Shown in pieces: positions 25,222-35,589 of a stretch of 64,000 bases of DNA; the stretch's first letter is position 1; every line of letters starts with the position of its first letter. A program made the position numbers and the translations under genes. The notes below the pieces were generated by a model, which saw only the letters and a program-made list of their open reading frames with translations, made no database searches and was not told the DNA's origin. This DNA is from Leptothrix discophora (GTDB lineage Bacteria > Pseudomonadota > Gammaproteobacteria > Burkholderiales > Burkholderiaceae_C), in NCBI RefSeq assembly GCF_030705305.1, contig NZ_JAUZEE010000001.1:682001-746000 (forward strand). Direction: 5' to 3'.

Positions 25222-26036
25222 GGGAGTTCGCCTTTCAGGAATTGCGCCGCAGCGGGCGGCAAGGTGTCGTGGAAGAAGCGGTCCACCGGCAGGTCGACGA
25301 CCAGTCGGCCGGCTTCCAGGTGGATCACCCGGTTGGCCAGGCGCTTGGCCTGGCCGAGGTTGTGCGTGCTCATCACCAGCGTGACGCCGTCACGGGCGAA
25401 GTCGTCGATCAGCGTCTCGACCTCGCGCTTGGCGCTCGGGTCGAGGCTGGCGGTCGGCTCGTCGAGGAAGAGGATGTCGGGCCGCAGCGCCCAGGCCCGC
25501 GCCAGCGCCAGGCGCTGCTGCTGGCCGCCCGACAAGGCCCGCGCCGAACGCTCGGCCAGCGACTGCAGGCCGACCCGCTCCAGCGCCGCATCGGCCCGCT
25601 GACGCCGCTCGGCTCGTGGCACACCGGCCAGCCACAGCGCCAGCGTCAGGTTGCGGCGCGCCGTCAGGTGCAGCAGGAAGGGCCGCTGGAACAGCATCGC
25701 CATCACCGGCACCCGGCCCTGCCCCGCCGGCCCCTGCGCATGCAGCGTGCGCTCGCCGGGCCCGTCGATCAGGCCATGCAGGCAGCGCAGCAGCGTGGTC
25801 TTGCCCGAGCCGTTGGCGCCGACCAGCGCGAGCCGGTCGCCGCGCCGCAGCGTCAGGTCGACCTCGGCCAGCGCCTGGACCGTGCCGAACACCGCGCCCG
25901 CGCCGCGCAAGGTGATCAGCGCCGGCCGGGACGCGTCGAGCGCCAGCGGGGTGGCATCGAGCGCCAGCGGGGCCGCATCGAGCGCCAGCGGGCCAGCATC
26001 GATCGACCGGGGCACACCGCCGAGGACCGCGCTCAT
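25209..26036 (-). CDS. tupC: Tungstate ABC transporter ATP-binding protein
   Basis: 275 residues. Walker A GANGSGKTT near residues 75-83, Q-loop MLFQRPFLLH, signature LSGGQQQRLALARA, Walker B DILFLDEPTASLD, switch His in STHNLGQAK. The start at 26036 overlaps the tupB stop by 4 bases. The first 45 residues are an unusual extension built on three copies of a seven-residue LALDA(A/T)P-like unit, coded by a 21-base tandem repeat. The canonical ABC domain starts at about residue 42 (ITLRGAGAVFG). No TOBE domain. Confidence 0.92.
   Translation of the reverse strand: MSAVLGGVPRSIDAGPLALDAAPLALDATPLALDASRPALITLRGAGAVFGTVQALAEVDLTLRRGDRLALVGANGSGKTTLLRCLHGLIDGPGERTLHAQGPAGQGRVPVMAMLFQRPFLLHLTARRNLTLALWLAGVPRAERRQRADAALERVGLQSLAERSARALSGGQQQRLALARAWALRPDILFLDEPTASLDPSAKREVETLIDDFARDGVTLVMSTHNLGQAKRLANRVIHLEAGRLVVDLPVDRFFHDTLPPAAAQFLKGELPWTT
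25936..25998. repeat. Three tandem 21-base units inside tupC
   Basis: Units at 25936-25956, 25957-25977 and 25978-25998, each starting TCGAGCGCCAGCGG on the plus strand. They stay in frame and encode the N-terminal LALDA repeats of TupC. Confidence 0.9.
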
Positions 26037-26752
26037 CCGACCGCTCCCTCGCCCGCCGCGCGCAGGCCCTGTGGCTGCAGCCAGTCGACCAGCGCGTTGA
26101 TCAGCCCGACGACGCCCAGCAGCAGCAGGCCCAGCGCCAGCGCCAGCGGCAGGTCGCCCTTGCTGGTCTCCAGTGCGATCGCGGTGGTCATCACGCGGGT
26201 CACGCCGTCGATGTTGCCGCCGACGATCATCACCGCGCCGACCTCGGCCACCGCGCGGCCGAAGGCGGTCAGCAGCACCGTCAGCACCGACAGGCGCTCG
26301 TGCAGCAGCACCAGCAAGGCGCCCATCAACGGGCCGGCACCCATCGAGCGCAGCTGGTCGCCGCCCTCGGCCATGCCGTCGATGACCAGCCGGCGCGTCA
26401 GCGCCGCGATCAGCGGCACGACCAGGATGCTCTGCGCCACCACCATCGCCGTGGGCGTGAACAGGATGCCCAGCGTGCCGAGCGGGCCGCTGCGCGACAG
26501 CAGCAGGTAGACGATCAGGCCGACCACGACCGAGGGCAGCGCCAGCAGCGTGTTGAGCAGCCAGACCGCGAGGCCATGGCCGGGAAACCGCGTCACCGCC
26601 AGCCAGGCGCCCAGCAACAGCCCGAAGGCTGCGCCGATCGCGCAGGCGGTGCCGCTGACCTGCAGCGACAGCGTCACGATCTGGCGCACCGCCGGGTTGC
26701 CACTGGCGATCAGGTCGAAGGCGGTGGACAGGCTCAGCGCCAGCGTCGTCAT
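26033..26752 (-). CDS. tupB: Tungstate ABC transporter permease
   Basis: 239 residues from ATG 26752 (MTTLALSLSTAFDLI). Earlier in-frame starts would translate through the divergent promoter and operator, so they are rejected. About five hydrophobic helices, with the EAA-like ABC contact loop at GRAVAEVGAVMIVGGNIDG. This is the TupB/WtpB-type permease of the CysTW family. It is first in the tupBCA operon. A CTATG-N10-CATAG-like element lies about 101 bases upstream, shared with divergent moeA. Confidence 0.9.
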   Translation of the reverse strand: MTTLALSLSTAFDLIASGNPAVRQIVTLSLQVSGTACAIGAAFGLLLGAWLAVTRFPGHGLAVWLLNTLLALPSVVVGLIVYLLLSRSGPLGTLGILFTPTAMVVAQSILVVPLIAALTRRLVIDGMAEGGDQLRSMGAGPLMGALLVLLHERLSVLTVLLTAFGRAVAEVGAVMIVGGNIDGVTRVMTTAIALETSKGDLPLALALGLLLLGVVGLINALVDWLQPQGLRAAGEGAVG

Positions 26753-26852
26753 CGCGGCGCTCCCGACGCGCAGGGCTGTGGGCGCGGGCCCGACAGATAG
26801 GAAAGACCGTTCATGTGGCGTGGGATTCTGCGGATCTTGTCCTGGCGTGGCG

Positions 26853-26872
26853 ATATGTGTCGACGTGCATAG
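26853..26872. promoter_or_regulatory. Candidate ModE-like operator between tupB and moeA (ATATG-N10-CATAG)
   Basis: TATG at 26854-26857 and CATA at 26868-26871 keep the 10-base spacing; the left flank is A instead of C. It is central in the 227-base divergent gap, 101 bases from tupB and 108 from moeA, suiting joint control. Nothing else was recognised in this gap. Confidence 0.55.
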
Positions 26873-26979
26873 CAAGACCGCCAGGCCAGCCGGCGCACGA
26901 GGGCTGGCTAACATCTTTGGACGTCCTCCCTGTCCGCGCCACTCCCACCGCCCCCATCCCACCGCCCGCCACCCACACG

Positions 26980-28272
26980 ATGACCGCAGCCCTCGGCCCC
27001 TCTCCCCTGATCAGCGGCGACGCCCACCTGAGCGTCGACCAGGCCCGCGCCACCATCGCCAACGCGCTGCAGCCGATCCACGGCGACGAGGTGGTCGCGC
27101 TGCACCAGGCGCTCGGCCGGGTGCTGGCCGAGCCGGTGATCTCGCCGATCGACGTGCCGGCGCACGACAACTCGGCGATGGACGGCTACGCCTTCGCGTC
27201 GACCGACCTGCCCGGCAGCGGCCAGGTCGCCGATCTGCGGGTGGTCGCCACGCTGCATGCGGGCGACATGCCGACCGTCCCGGTGCCACCGGGTGGCTGC
27301 GTGCGCATCATGACCGGCGCGGTCATGCCGTCCGGGCTGGACACCGTCGTGCCGCAGGAGCTTTGCCAGACCGTGGAACGCGACGGACAGCCCTGGATCA
27401 CGCTGGCGGCCGGCGTGGTCCAGCCTGGCGAGAACCGCCGGCTGGCCGGCGAGGACCTCGCGCGTGGCAAGCCCGCCGTGCCGGCCGGCCGGCGGCTGCG
27501 TCCGGCCGAACTGGGCCTGATCGCCTCGCTGGGCATCGGCCAGGTGACGGTGCGGCGGCGCTTGAAGGTGGCCGTCTTCTCGACCGGCAACGAGTTGCGC
27601 AGCCTGGGCGAGCCGCTGGACCCCGGCTGCATCTACGACAGCAACCGCCACACGCTGATCGGCGCGCTGCAGCGCCTGGGCGTCGAGGTGGTCGACCTGG
27701 GCCTGGTGCGCGACGACCCGGCCGCGCTGGAGGCCACGCTGCGGCGCGCGGTCGCCGAGGCCGACGCCGTGCTGACCAGTGGCGGCGTCAGCGTCGGCGA
27801 TGCCGACCACACCCGCGCGCTGCTGGCGCAACTCGGCCGGGTCGACTTCTGGAAGGTGGCGATGCGTCCGGGCCGGCCCTTCGCCTTCGGGCCCCTGGCG
27901 GGCGGGGACGGCCAGCCGCCGCGCTGGCTGTTCGCGCTGCCGGGCAACCCGGTCGCCAGCCTGGTGACCTTCTACGCCTTCGTGCGCGAGGCGCTGCAGC
28001 AGCTCGGCGGCGCCGAGGTCCAGCCGCTGCCGACGCTGCGGGTGCGCTGCGAGACGCCGATCCGCAAGCGCCCGGGCCGGACCGAGTTCCAGCGCGGCAT
28101 CGTCGCCCGCTCTGCCGACGGCGGCTGGTCGGTGCGGCTGACCGGCGCCCAGGGTGCCGGCATCCTGCGCAGCATGAGCGAGGCCAACGCGCTGGTCGTG
28201 CTGGGCCATGAGCAGGCCTCGGTGGCCTCCGGTGAACAGGTCGAGGTCTGGCTCTTCGACGGGCTGGTCTGA
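26980..28272 (+). CDS. moeA: Molybdopterin molybdenumtransferase (MoeA), possibly the tungsten-dedicated copy
   Basis: 430 residues from ATG 26980. Typical MoeA blocks: LGRVLAEPVISPIDVPAHDNSAMDG split around residues 45-70, RIMTGAVMP near 110, VFSTGNEL near 205, TSGGVSVGDADHT near 268, and ALPGNPVAS near 324. MoeA inserts molybdate or tungstate into adenylylated molybdopterin. Its sharing of a divergent promoter with tupBCA and vicinity to aor suggest service to AOR, as with the MoeA2-type proteins near AOR genes. The start excludes the preceding frame, which would overlap the operator. Confidence 0.92.
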   Translation: MTAALGPSPLISGDAHLSVDQARATIANALQPIHGDEVVALHQALGRVLAEPVISPIDVPAHDNSAMDGYAFASTDLPGSGQVADLRVVATLHAGDMPTVPVPPGGCVRIMTGAVMPSGLDTVVPQELCQTVERDGQPWITLAAGVVQPGENRRLAGEDLARGKPAVPAGRRLRPAELGLIASLGIGQVTVRRRLKVAVFSTGNELRSLGEPLDPGCIYDSNRHTLIGALQRLGVEVVDLGLVRDDPAALEATLRRAVAEADAVLTSGGVSVGDADHTRALLAQLGRVDFWKVAMRPGRPFAFGPLAGGDGQPPRWLFALPGNPVASLVTFYAFVREALQQLGGAEVQPLPTLRVRCETPIRKRPGRTEFQRGIVARSADGGWSVRLTGAQGAGILRSMSEANALVVLGHEQASVASGEQVEVWLFDGLV

Positions 28273-28303
28273 ACGCGGAACAGCCCGTCACGCCCACACC
28301 GGT

Positions 28304-28327
28304 GGGTTTCCCTGAGGGGGGTTTCCC
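28304..28327 (+). promoter_or_regulatory. Paired GGGTTTCCC elements upstream of the PQQ dehydrogenase
   Basis: GGGTTTCCC at 28304-28312 and again at 28319-28327, centred 15 bases apart and about 160 bases before the sigma-54 promoter. That is a plausible enhancer distance. Related GGGTTTCC (30458-30465) and AGGTTTC(C) (30568-30574, 30578-30585) occur upstream of the kinase gene. Nothing else stands out in the 28273-28564 gap. Confidence 0.4.
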
Positions 28328-28482
28328 ATCGGTGCGACCTGTGACAACGGCACGATGGACCCGAGCGGCCACCGGCGCGCAGCGGTGTCACTTGCTCAAG
28401 CCTGGCACACCTGACTCGGACTAACCCGCAAGCACCGGGGGTCAAGCACCGCAGGATCTGCGCTGGAAACGCTTTTGTGCAT

Positions 28483-28498
28483 TGGCACGCTTGTTGCC
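28483..28498 (+). promoter_or_regulatory. Sigma-54 promoter of the PQQ alcohol dehydrogenase
   Basis: TGGCAC-N5-TTGCC with the -24 GG and -12 GC exactly 12 bases apart, a near-consensus RpoN promoter. It lies 67 bases ahead of the ATG at 28565. An NtrC-type activator is encoded downstream of the same gene. Confidence 0.8.
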
Positions 28499-28564
28499 CT
28501 TGAGAGGTTCCCGGACGGCCCTTGTTCCCGCCGTCCTGACACACCTCGCCGAGGAGACGTTTCC

Positions 28565-30304
28565 ATGAAGATGAGATTGCTGAGCCTGCTGGTCGCAGCT
28601 TCCCTGTCGTCCCTGACCGCGCAAGCGGCCGTGACCGACAAGATGATCGAGAACGATGCCGCCAGCACGGGTGACGTGCTGAGCTGGGGCCTGGGCCAGC
28701 AGGGCCAGCGCTATTCGCCGCTCAAGCAGATCAACCCGTCCACGATCAACAAGCTCGTGCCGGTGTGGTCGTTCTCGTTCGGTGGCGAGAAGCAGCGCGG
28801 CCAGGAGTCGCAGCCGGTGATCCACAACGGCAAGATGTTCGTGACCGCGTCGTACTCGCGCATCTTCGCGCTGGACGCCAAGACCGGCGCCAAGCTGTGG
28901 AAGTACGAGCACCGTCTGCCCGACGGCATCATGCCCTGCTGCGACGTGATCAACCGCGGTGCCGCGCTGTACGACAACCTGGTGATCTTCGCCACGCTGG
29001 ACGCCCAGCTGGTCGCGCTGAACCAGGACACCGGCGACGTCGTCTGGAAGGAAAAGATCGACGACTACGCCGCCGGCTACTCGGCCTCGGCCGCCCCGCT
29101 GATCGCCAATGGCCTGCTGCTGACCGGCGTGTCCGGCGGCGAGTTCGGCATCACCGGCCGCGTCGAGGCGCGCGATCCCAAGACCGGCGCGCTGGTCTGG
29201 ACCCGCCCGACCGTCGAAGGCCACATGGGCTACACCTACGACAAGGACGGCAACAAGAAGGAAAACGGCATCTCCGGCACGACCGGCCAGAGCTGGCCGG
29301 GCGACCTGTGGAAGACCGGCGGCGCGGCCACCTGGCTGGGCGGCACCTACAACCCGAAGACCGGCCTGGCCTACTTCGGCACCGGCAACCCGGCGCCGTG
29401 GAACAGCCACCTGCGCAAGGGTGACAACCTCTTCAGCTGCGCCACCGTCGCCATCGACGTGAAGACCGGCAAGATCGTCTGGCACTACCAGACCACGCCG
29501 AACGACGGCTGGGACTTCGACGGCGTCAACGAGTTCGTGACCTACGAGGAAGGCGGCAAGGTGCTCGGCGGCAAGGCCGACCGCAACGGCTTCTTCTACG
29601 TCATGGACGCGAAGAACGGCAAGCTCGAGAACGCCTTCCCCTTCGTCAAGAAGATCACCTGGGCCACCGGCATCGACCTGAAGACCGGCCGTCCGAACTA
29701 CGTGCCCGAGAACCGCCCCGGTGACCCCACCGCCGGCTCCGACGGCAAGAAGGGCAACTCGGTCTTCTCGGCGCCGTCCTTCCTCGGCGGCAAGAACCAG
29801 ATGCCGATGGCCTACTCGCCCGACACGAAGCTGTTCTACGTGCCGGCCAACGAATGGGGCATGGAGATCTGGAACGAGCCGATCACCTACAAGAAGGGTG
29901 CCGCCTACCTGGGCGCCGGCTTCACGATCAAGACCCTGGGCGATGGCCCCATCGGCGCGATGCGCGCGATCGACCCGAAGACCGGCAAGATCGTCTGGGA
30001 AGCGCCGAACAACGCCCCGCTGTGGGGTGGCGTGCTGACCACCGGCGGCAACCTGGTCTTCTGGGGCACCCCGGAAGGCTTCCTGCAGGCCGCGGACGCC
30101 AAGACCGGCAAGATCGTCTGGAAGTTCCAGACCGGTTCGGGCGTGGTCGCCCCGCCGGTCACCTGGAGCGAAGGTGGCGAGCAGTACATCGCCGTGGCCT
30201 CCGGCTGGGGTGGCGCCGTCCCGCTGTGGGGTGGCGACGTGGCCAAGAAGGTCAACTACCTGGAGCAGGGCGGCTCGGTCTGGGTCTTCAAGCTGACCAA
30301 GTGA
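28565..30304 (+). CDS. PQQ-dependent methanol/ethanol-family alcohol dehydrogenase, lanthanide-type signature
   Basis: 579 residues. The signal peptide ends SSLTAQA, giving a periplasmic eight-bladed propeller. The adjacent-Cys disulfide of quinoprotein alcohol dehydrogenases is C125-C126 (IMPCCDV). The active-site segment [11 protein letters not shown] has catalytic Asp317 followed two residues on by Asp319. This second Asp is the extra metal ligand seen in lanthanide-dependent XoxF, PedH and ExaF enzymes; calcium enzymes have Ala or Ser there. Repeated DAKTGKIVW motifs are the propeller tryptophan-docking repeats. No C-terminal cytochrome domain, so electrons would leave via a separate cytochrome such as PedF. 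Preceded by a sigma-54 promoter. Exact substrate is unknown. Confidence 0.93.
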   Translation: MKMRLLSLLVAASLSSLTAQAAVTDKMIENDAASTGDVLSWGLGQQGQRYSPLKQINPSTINKLVPVWSFSFGGEKQRGQESQPVIHNGKMFVTASYSRIFALDAKTGAKLWKYEHRLPDGIMPCCDVINRGAALYDNLVIFATLDAQLVALNQDTGDVVWKEKIDDYAAGYSASAAPLIANGLLLTGVSGGEFGITGRVEARDPKTGALVWTRPTVEGHMGYTYDKDGNKKENGISGTTGQSWPGDLWKTGGAATWLGGTYNPKTGLAYFGTGNPAPWNSHLRKGDNLFSCATVAIDVKTGKIVWHYQTTPNDGWDFDGVNEFVTYEEGGKVLGGKADRNGFFYVMDAKNGKLENAFPFVKKITWATGIDLKTGRPNYVPENRPGDPTAGSDGKKGNSVFSAPSFLGGKNQMPMAYSPDTKLFYVPANEWGMEIWNEPITYKKGAAYLGAGFTIKTLGDGPIGAMRAIDPKTGKIVWEAPNNAPLWGGVLTTGGNLVFWGTPEGFLQAADAKTGKIVWKFQTGSGVVAPPVTWSEGGEQYIAVASGWGGAVPLWGGDVAKKVNYLEQGGSVWVFKLTK

Positions 30305-30384
30305 CCCCGGGCTTGATCGGCTGAAGGGCTGATCGACCTTCCCCCCGTCGATGCGACCGGCCTGCCGGCTGGCCGTGACCAAGC

Positions 30385-30412
30385 AAACGGCGACCCCACG
30401 GGGTCGCCGTTT
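30385..30412. terminator. Intrinsic terminator after the PQQ dehydrogenase
   Basis: Arms AAACGGCGACCCC (30385-30397) and GGGGTCGCCGTTT (30400-30412) are a perfect 13-base inverted repeat, usable in both directions. It is 80 bases past the stop. The remaining gap to 30714 holds only the GGTTTCC-like elements. Confidence 0.85.
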
Positions 30413-30714
30413 CGCTTGGGCGGGAACGATTTCATGCCGGCCCGCCGACACCCATTTGGGTTTCCTGCACCGATGTGAGTCATATCGCCCACCCACTCCA
30501 GCACGCCAGGGCGGACACCTCCTGTCCCTGTTGACGCTGCATGCCGGCCTTTTCCTCATAGGCAATGAGGTTTCAGGAGGTTTCCGCACCGACCCTCGAT
30601 CTGTCATGGACAAGAACGGACTGGGCACGTTTCGTGCACCACCGACTGGGATCGAATCCCACAATTCGGTGTTCCTCGCCCCACGAACCGATCCCACCCC
30701 ATCCGCCCCAGGCC

Positions 30715-32088
30715 ATGTTCATCCTGCTGCCCGCCAAGTTGCGCAACCTCCAGGCTTTCAGCCTGACGCGCTGGTTCGCGGTCGTGGCACTGGCATCGAT
30801 CGCGGTGATCGCGGTGGCGCTGGCGGTGCTGCTGGACTGGTTCTTCTCGGACCGCCTGCTGCGCCAGCAGGCGGTGCTGACGGCCGAGTTCGTCGACAGC
30901 CTGATGCGGGTCGAACAGCCGATGCTGCAGTTCGTGGCCGGTTCGGACCCCAAGGCCAGTCCCCACGTGCTGACGGCGCTGAGCCACCTCGCGGCCATGC
31001 CCGACGTGCTGCGGGCCAACGTCTACAACCGCGAGCGCATGGTGATCTGGTCGAGCGATGCCCGCCTGATCGGTCGCCAGTACCGGCTCAATGCCAACCT
31101 CGAAGCCGCGCTGCGCGGCGAGGTGCGGGTCCAGCGCGACGACGACTTCGTCGAGCACGGCGTCGATGAGCGCGAGGCGCCCCGGCTGCAGAACGGCATC
31201 TTCATGGAGACCTACGTGCCGGTCGTCATGCCGGAGGCCGGCGAGGTGGTCGGCGCGATCGAGTTCTACAAGCGCCCGCGGGCACTGCACCAGGCGCTGC
31301 AGGAGCTGCATGCCTATGTCGTGATCGGCGCGCTGGTCAGCGGCTCCTTCCTCTACCTGGCGCTGTTCGGGCTGATCCGCCGGGCCGACCAGACCATGCA
31401 GCGCCAGCGCGAACAGCTGCTGGACCACGAGAAGCTGGCCGTCATCGGCGAGATGAGCACGGCCGTCGCGCACGGCATCCGCAACCCGCTGGCGTCGATC
31501 CGCAGCTCGGCCGAGCTGATCCAGGACGGGCCGCCCGAGCTGTCGCAGCAGTCGGCGGCGGACGTGATCTCCGAGTGCGACCGGCTGGAGCACTGGGTCA
31601 GCGAGCTGCTGTCCTACGCCCGGCCCATGCATGCCGAGCAGGTGCCGGTGGTCCTGCTGCCACTGATCGAGGCCTGCCTGAACGACAGCCGGCGCGAGTT
31701 CCAGCGCCGCGGCATCGAGGTCGAGAACCTCGTCCCGGCCAGTCTCCCGGCCGTGCGCGGCAACGCGCTGCTGATCGGCCAGGTGCTGCGCAGCCTGCTG
31801 TCCAACGCGCTGGAAGCCTGCGAGAGCGCGGGCCACATCCGCGTGCAGGCCGTGCTCGATGAATCCTGCCGCTGCGTCACCGTCAGCGTCACCGACAACG
31901 GCCCCGGCATGAGCCCGGCCCAGCTGCGCTGCGCCGGGCAGCCCTTCTTCACCACCAAGCCGCGCGGCCTGGGCGTCGGCCTGGCGCTGGCCCGCCGCAT
32001 CGTCGAGCGGCTCGGCGGTCGGCTGGAGATCGACAGCGCGCCTGGCCGCGGCACCTCGGTCCACATCTGCATGCCCGCCCACGCCTGA
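30715..32088 (+). CDS. Membrane sensor histidine kinase (NtrB-like), partner of the downstream regulator
   Basis: 457 residues from ATG 30715. Two membrane segments (about 20-43 and 200-222) enclose a periplasmic sensor of about 155 residues. The HisKA H-box is EMSTAVAHGIRNPLASIRSS with His253; then N-box LLSNALEACE, G1 DNGPGM, and GLGVGLALARRIVERLGG. The pattern resembles kinases that control sigma-54 activators. It lies 68 bases upstream of an NtrC-family gene and follows the PQQ dehydrogenase, so it likely senses an alcohol-related or metal signal. Signal identity unknown. Confidence 0.9.
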   Translation: MFILLPAKLRNLQAFSLTRWFAVVALASIAVIAVALAVLLDWFFSDRLLRQQAVLTAEFVDSLMRVEQPMLQFVAGSDPKASPHVLTALSHLAAMPDVLRANVYNRERMVIWSSDARLIGRQYRLNANLEAALRGEVRVQRDDDFVEHGVDEREAPRLQNGIFMETYVPVVMPEAGEVVGAIEFYKRPRALHQALQELHAYVVIGALVSGSFLYLALFGLIRRADQTMQRQREQLLDHEKLAVIGEMSTAVAHGIRNPLASIRSSAELIQDGPPELSQQSAADVISECDRLEHWVSELLSYARPMHAEQVPVVLLPLIEACLNDSRREFQRRGIEVENLVPASLPAVRGNALLIGQVLRSLLSNALEACESAGHIRVQAVLDESCRCVTVSVTDNGPGMSPAQLRCAGQPFFTTKPRGLGVGLALARRIVERLGGRLEIDSAPGRGTSVHICMPAHA

Positions 32089-32156
32089 CCGGACGACGCC
32101 CGACGCGCGACCGCACCGAACCCGAACCTGCCCCTCCAGCCTCGAGACGACCCACC

Positions 32157-33728
<1,572 letters not shown>

Positions 33729-33759
33729 GGCGGCGCGCCGGCCCCCGCCCGGTCGGGGC

Positions 33760-34641
33760 TCAGACCACGTGCTGGTCGAGCAGGTAGCTGGCGTGCGGAT
33801 GCTGTGCCAGCCGGTCGACCAGCCAGGGCAGGCAGCCGGCCAGCGCGGCATGCAGCGTGTACGGCGGGTTGATGATGAACATGCCGCTGCCGATCAGGCC
33901 GAAGCCCTGCGCGTCAGGCTGCTGCACGCTGATGCGGGCATGCAGCCAGCCCTTGGGCGCGAGCGCCTGCAGCCGGCGCGGCAACTGGCTGGCCTCGACC
34001 CGGCTGACCTGCGGATACCAGACCACGTAGACGCCTTCGGCAAAACGCCTGAGCGCGTCGCGCAGGCTGTCGATGACCTTGCCGTAGTCGCTGACCAGTT
34101 CGTAGGACGGGTCCATCAGCACCACGCCCCGGCGTGACGGCGGCGGCAGCTGGCCCTTGAGCGACTCGAAGCCGTCGGCCTGGGCGATCTGCACGCCGCG
34201 TGCCCCGCCGAGGTGGTCGGCCAGGATGGCGTGCTCGGTCGGGTGCAGCTCGAACAGCCGCAGCTGGTCCATCGGCCGAAGCAGCGCCTGCGCGATCGCC
34301 GGCGAGCCGGGGTAGTGGCGCAGTGGCAGGCTGGCCGGCGAGGTGTCCGGGTCGGTGTTGAGCCGAGCGTTGAAGGCCCGCACCAGGTCGAGGTAGTCGG
34401 CCACCGGCTCCGGCACGGACGTGTCGGCGGCATCCCAGATGCGGGCGATGCCCTGCAGGTACTCGCCCTTCTTCTGCGCCTGCACGCTGTCCAGCGCATA
34501 GCCGCCACCGCCGGCGTGGGTGTCGACCAGCCGGTAGGGCTTGTCCTTCAGCGCCATGTGGCGCAGGACCTGGACCAGCACCAGGTGCTTGAGGACGTCG
34601 GCATGGTTGCCGGCATGGAAGGCGTGTCGGTAGGCGAGCAT
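33760..34641 (-). CDS. rlmJ: 23S rRNA (adenine2030-N6)-methyltransferase RlmJ
   Basis: 293 residues from MLAYRHAFHAGNHADVLKH, the invariant RlmJ start; longer frames upstream are not conserved. SAM-binding motif VDTHAGGGGYALDS near residues 39-52. Catalytic motif IV reads MDPSYE, where RlmJ normally has DPPYE; the catalytic Asp is kept but the first Pro-Pro pair is altered. It methylates A2030 of 23S rRNA. Monocistronic; a leftward terminator-like hairpin lies about 80 bases upstream. Confidence 0.93.
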   Translation of the reverse strand: MLAYRHAFHAGNHADVLKHLVLVQVLRHMALKDKPYRLVDTHAGGGGYALDSVQAQKKGEYLQGIARIWDAADTSVPEPVADYLDLVRAFNARLNTDPDTSPASLPLRHYPGSPAIAQALLRPMDQLRLFELHPTEHAILADHLGGARGVQIAQADGFESLKGQLPPPSRRGVVLMDPSYELVSDYGKVIDSLRDALRRFAEGVYVVWYPQVSRVEASQLPRRLQALAPKGWLHARISVQQPDAQGFGLIGSGMFIINPPYTLHAALAGCLPWLVDRLAQHPHASYLLDQHVV

Positions 34642-34716
34642 CGGATCGGGATCAGGACTTCTACGGAGGTTCGGGACGGAGGGGTGGCAGGGGGGCAACG
34701 GAATGCCCTGAAATGC

Positions 34717-34751
34717 AAAAACTCCCGAAGCGGGACACACACCTGCGGGAG
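34717..34751 (-). terminator. Leftward terminator-like hairpin upstream of rlmJ
   Basis: Read on the minus strand, TCCCG-CTT-CGGGA (34735-34723) is followed by G and five T (34721-34717). An alternative 6-base stem, CTCCCG (34751-34746) with CGGGAG (34727-34722), ends at the same U-run. Either form could terminate leftward transcripts; the mutually exclusive pairings would also suit an attenuator. Confidence 0.55.
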
Positions 34752-34869
34752 CTTACACATTATTGTTACGAGGTCTTGCGGCGGTCTTCGAGGGATCGCC
34801 GCGAGCGCTTTCGACGACCCCCAAGACACGCCGCCCGGTCCGCTCCCGACCCGAGGCCGGCCCGACGCC

Positions 34870-35571
34870 ATGACGCTGACCGACGCCACCGAGAACCCCG
34901 CGACCGGCCACGGCCCGAGCCCAGCGGCAGGCCGACCCTCGGTGCGCGCCCGGACGCTCCTGGCGCTGTCCCTGGCCTTCGTGCTGGTCGCCTGCGGCGG
35001 CGGGGGCAGCAGCGGCAGTGCCGACGAGACAGCGCCCGCCCCCGCGCCGGCCCCGGTGAGCCAGCCCACCACGCAGACCATCGCCGGCGAGGCGGTCGTG
35101 CCGGTCGGCGAAGCCAACTGCGGCCTCGCCGACATGCAGTCCGAGATCACGGTGCGGCTGTCGCTGGTGCGGGCCCAGACGCTCAGCTGCTCGAACATGG
35201 GCACCTTCTCCGCGATCAGCCGGCCGATGCGCTGGAACGCCCAGCTCTACGAGGCGGCCAGGGTCCACAGCCTGGACATGGCCAACCTGGCCTTCTTCGA
35301 GCACGACGGCCCTGGCGGCGACACGCCGCAGTCGCGCGTCAGCGATGCCGGCTATGCCTATGCGACCGTGTCCGAGAACCTGGCGCGCGGCCGGATCGGC
35401 CCGACCGGCAAGCCGCTGGATGTCGACGGCGTGCTGGAGCTCTGGAAACGCAGCCCACCCCATTGCGCCAACCTGATGTCGCGCCGTGCCGTCGACGTCG
35501 GCCTGGCCTGCGTGGTCAACCGCAGCGGTGTGCGCTACTGGACCTTGGTGCTGGCCTCGCCGGTGTCCTGA
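34870..35571 (+). CDS. CAP/SCP-domain lipoprotein
   Basis: 233 residues from ATG 34870. A hydrophobic segment (ARTLLALSLAFVLVAC) ends in lipobox LVAC, followed by a Gly/Ser and Ala/Pro linker. The CAP domain shows WNAQLYEAARVHSLDMA, FFEHDGPGG, AYATVSENLARG and the C-terminal RYWTLVLASP. CAP proteins of bacteria are secreted and of poorly known function (proposed protease- or wall-associated). The His/Glu pair of the CAP cavity (H in FFEHDG, E in VSENLA) is kept. It converges on the Bug gene with only 18 bases between. Confidence 0.88.
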   Translation: MTLTDATENPATGHGPSPAAGRPSVRARTLLALSLAFVLVACGGGGSSGSADETAPAPAPAPVSQPTTQTIAGEAVVPVGEANCGLADMQSEITVRLSLVRAQTLSCSNMGTFSAISRPMRWNAQLYEAARVHSLDMANLAFFEHDGPGGDTPQSRVSDAGYAYATVSENLARGRIGPTGKPLDVDGVLELWKRSPPHCANLMSRRAVDVGLACVVNRSGVRYWTLVLASPVS

Positions 35572-35589
35572 GGGCCGTTCAAGCCGCGT

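Noticed and set aside
28293-28306. Possible terminator CCCAC-ACCG-GTGGG after moeA
   Set aside because: Only a 5-base stem with three T, and it overlaps the GGGTTTCCC box. Too weak to list as a feature.
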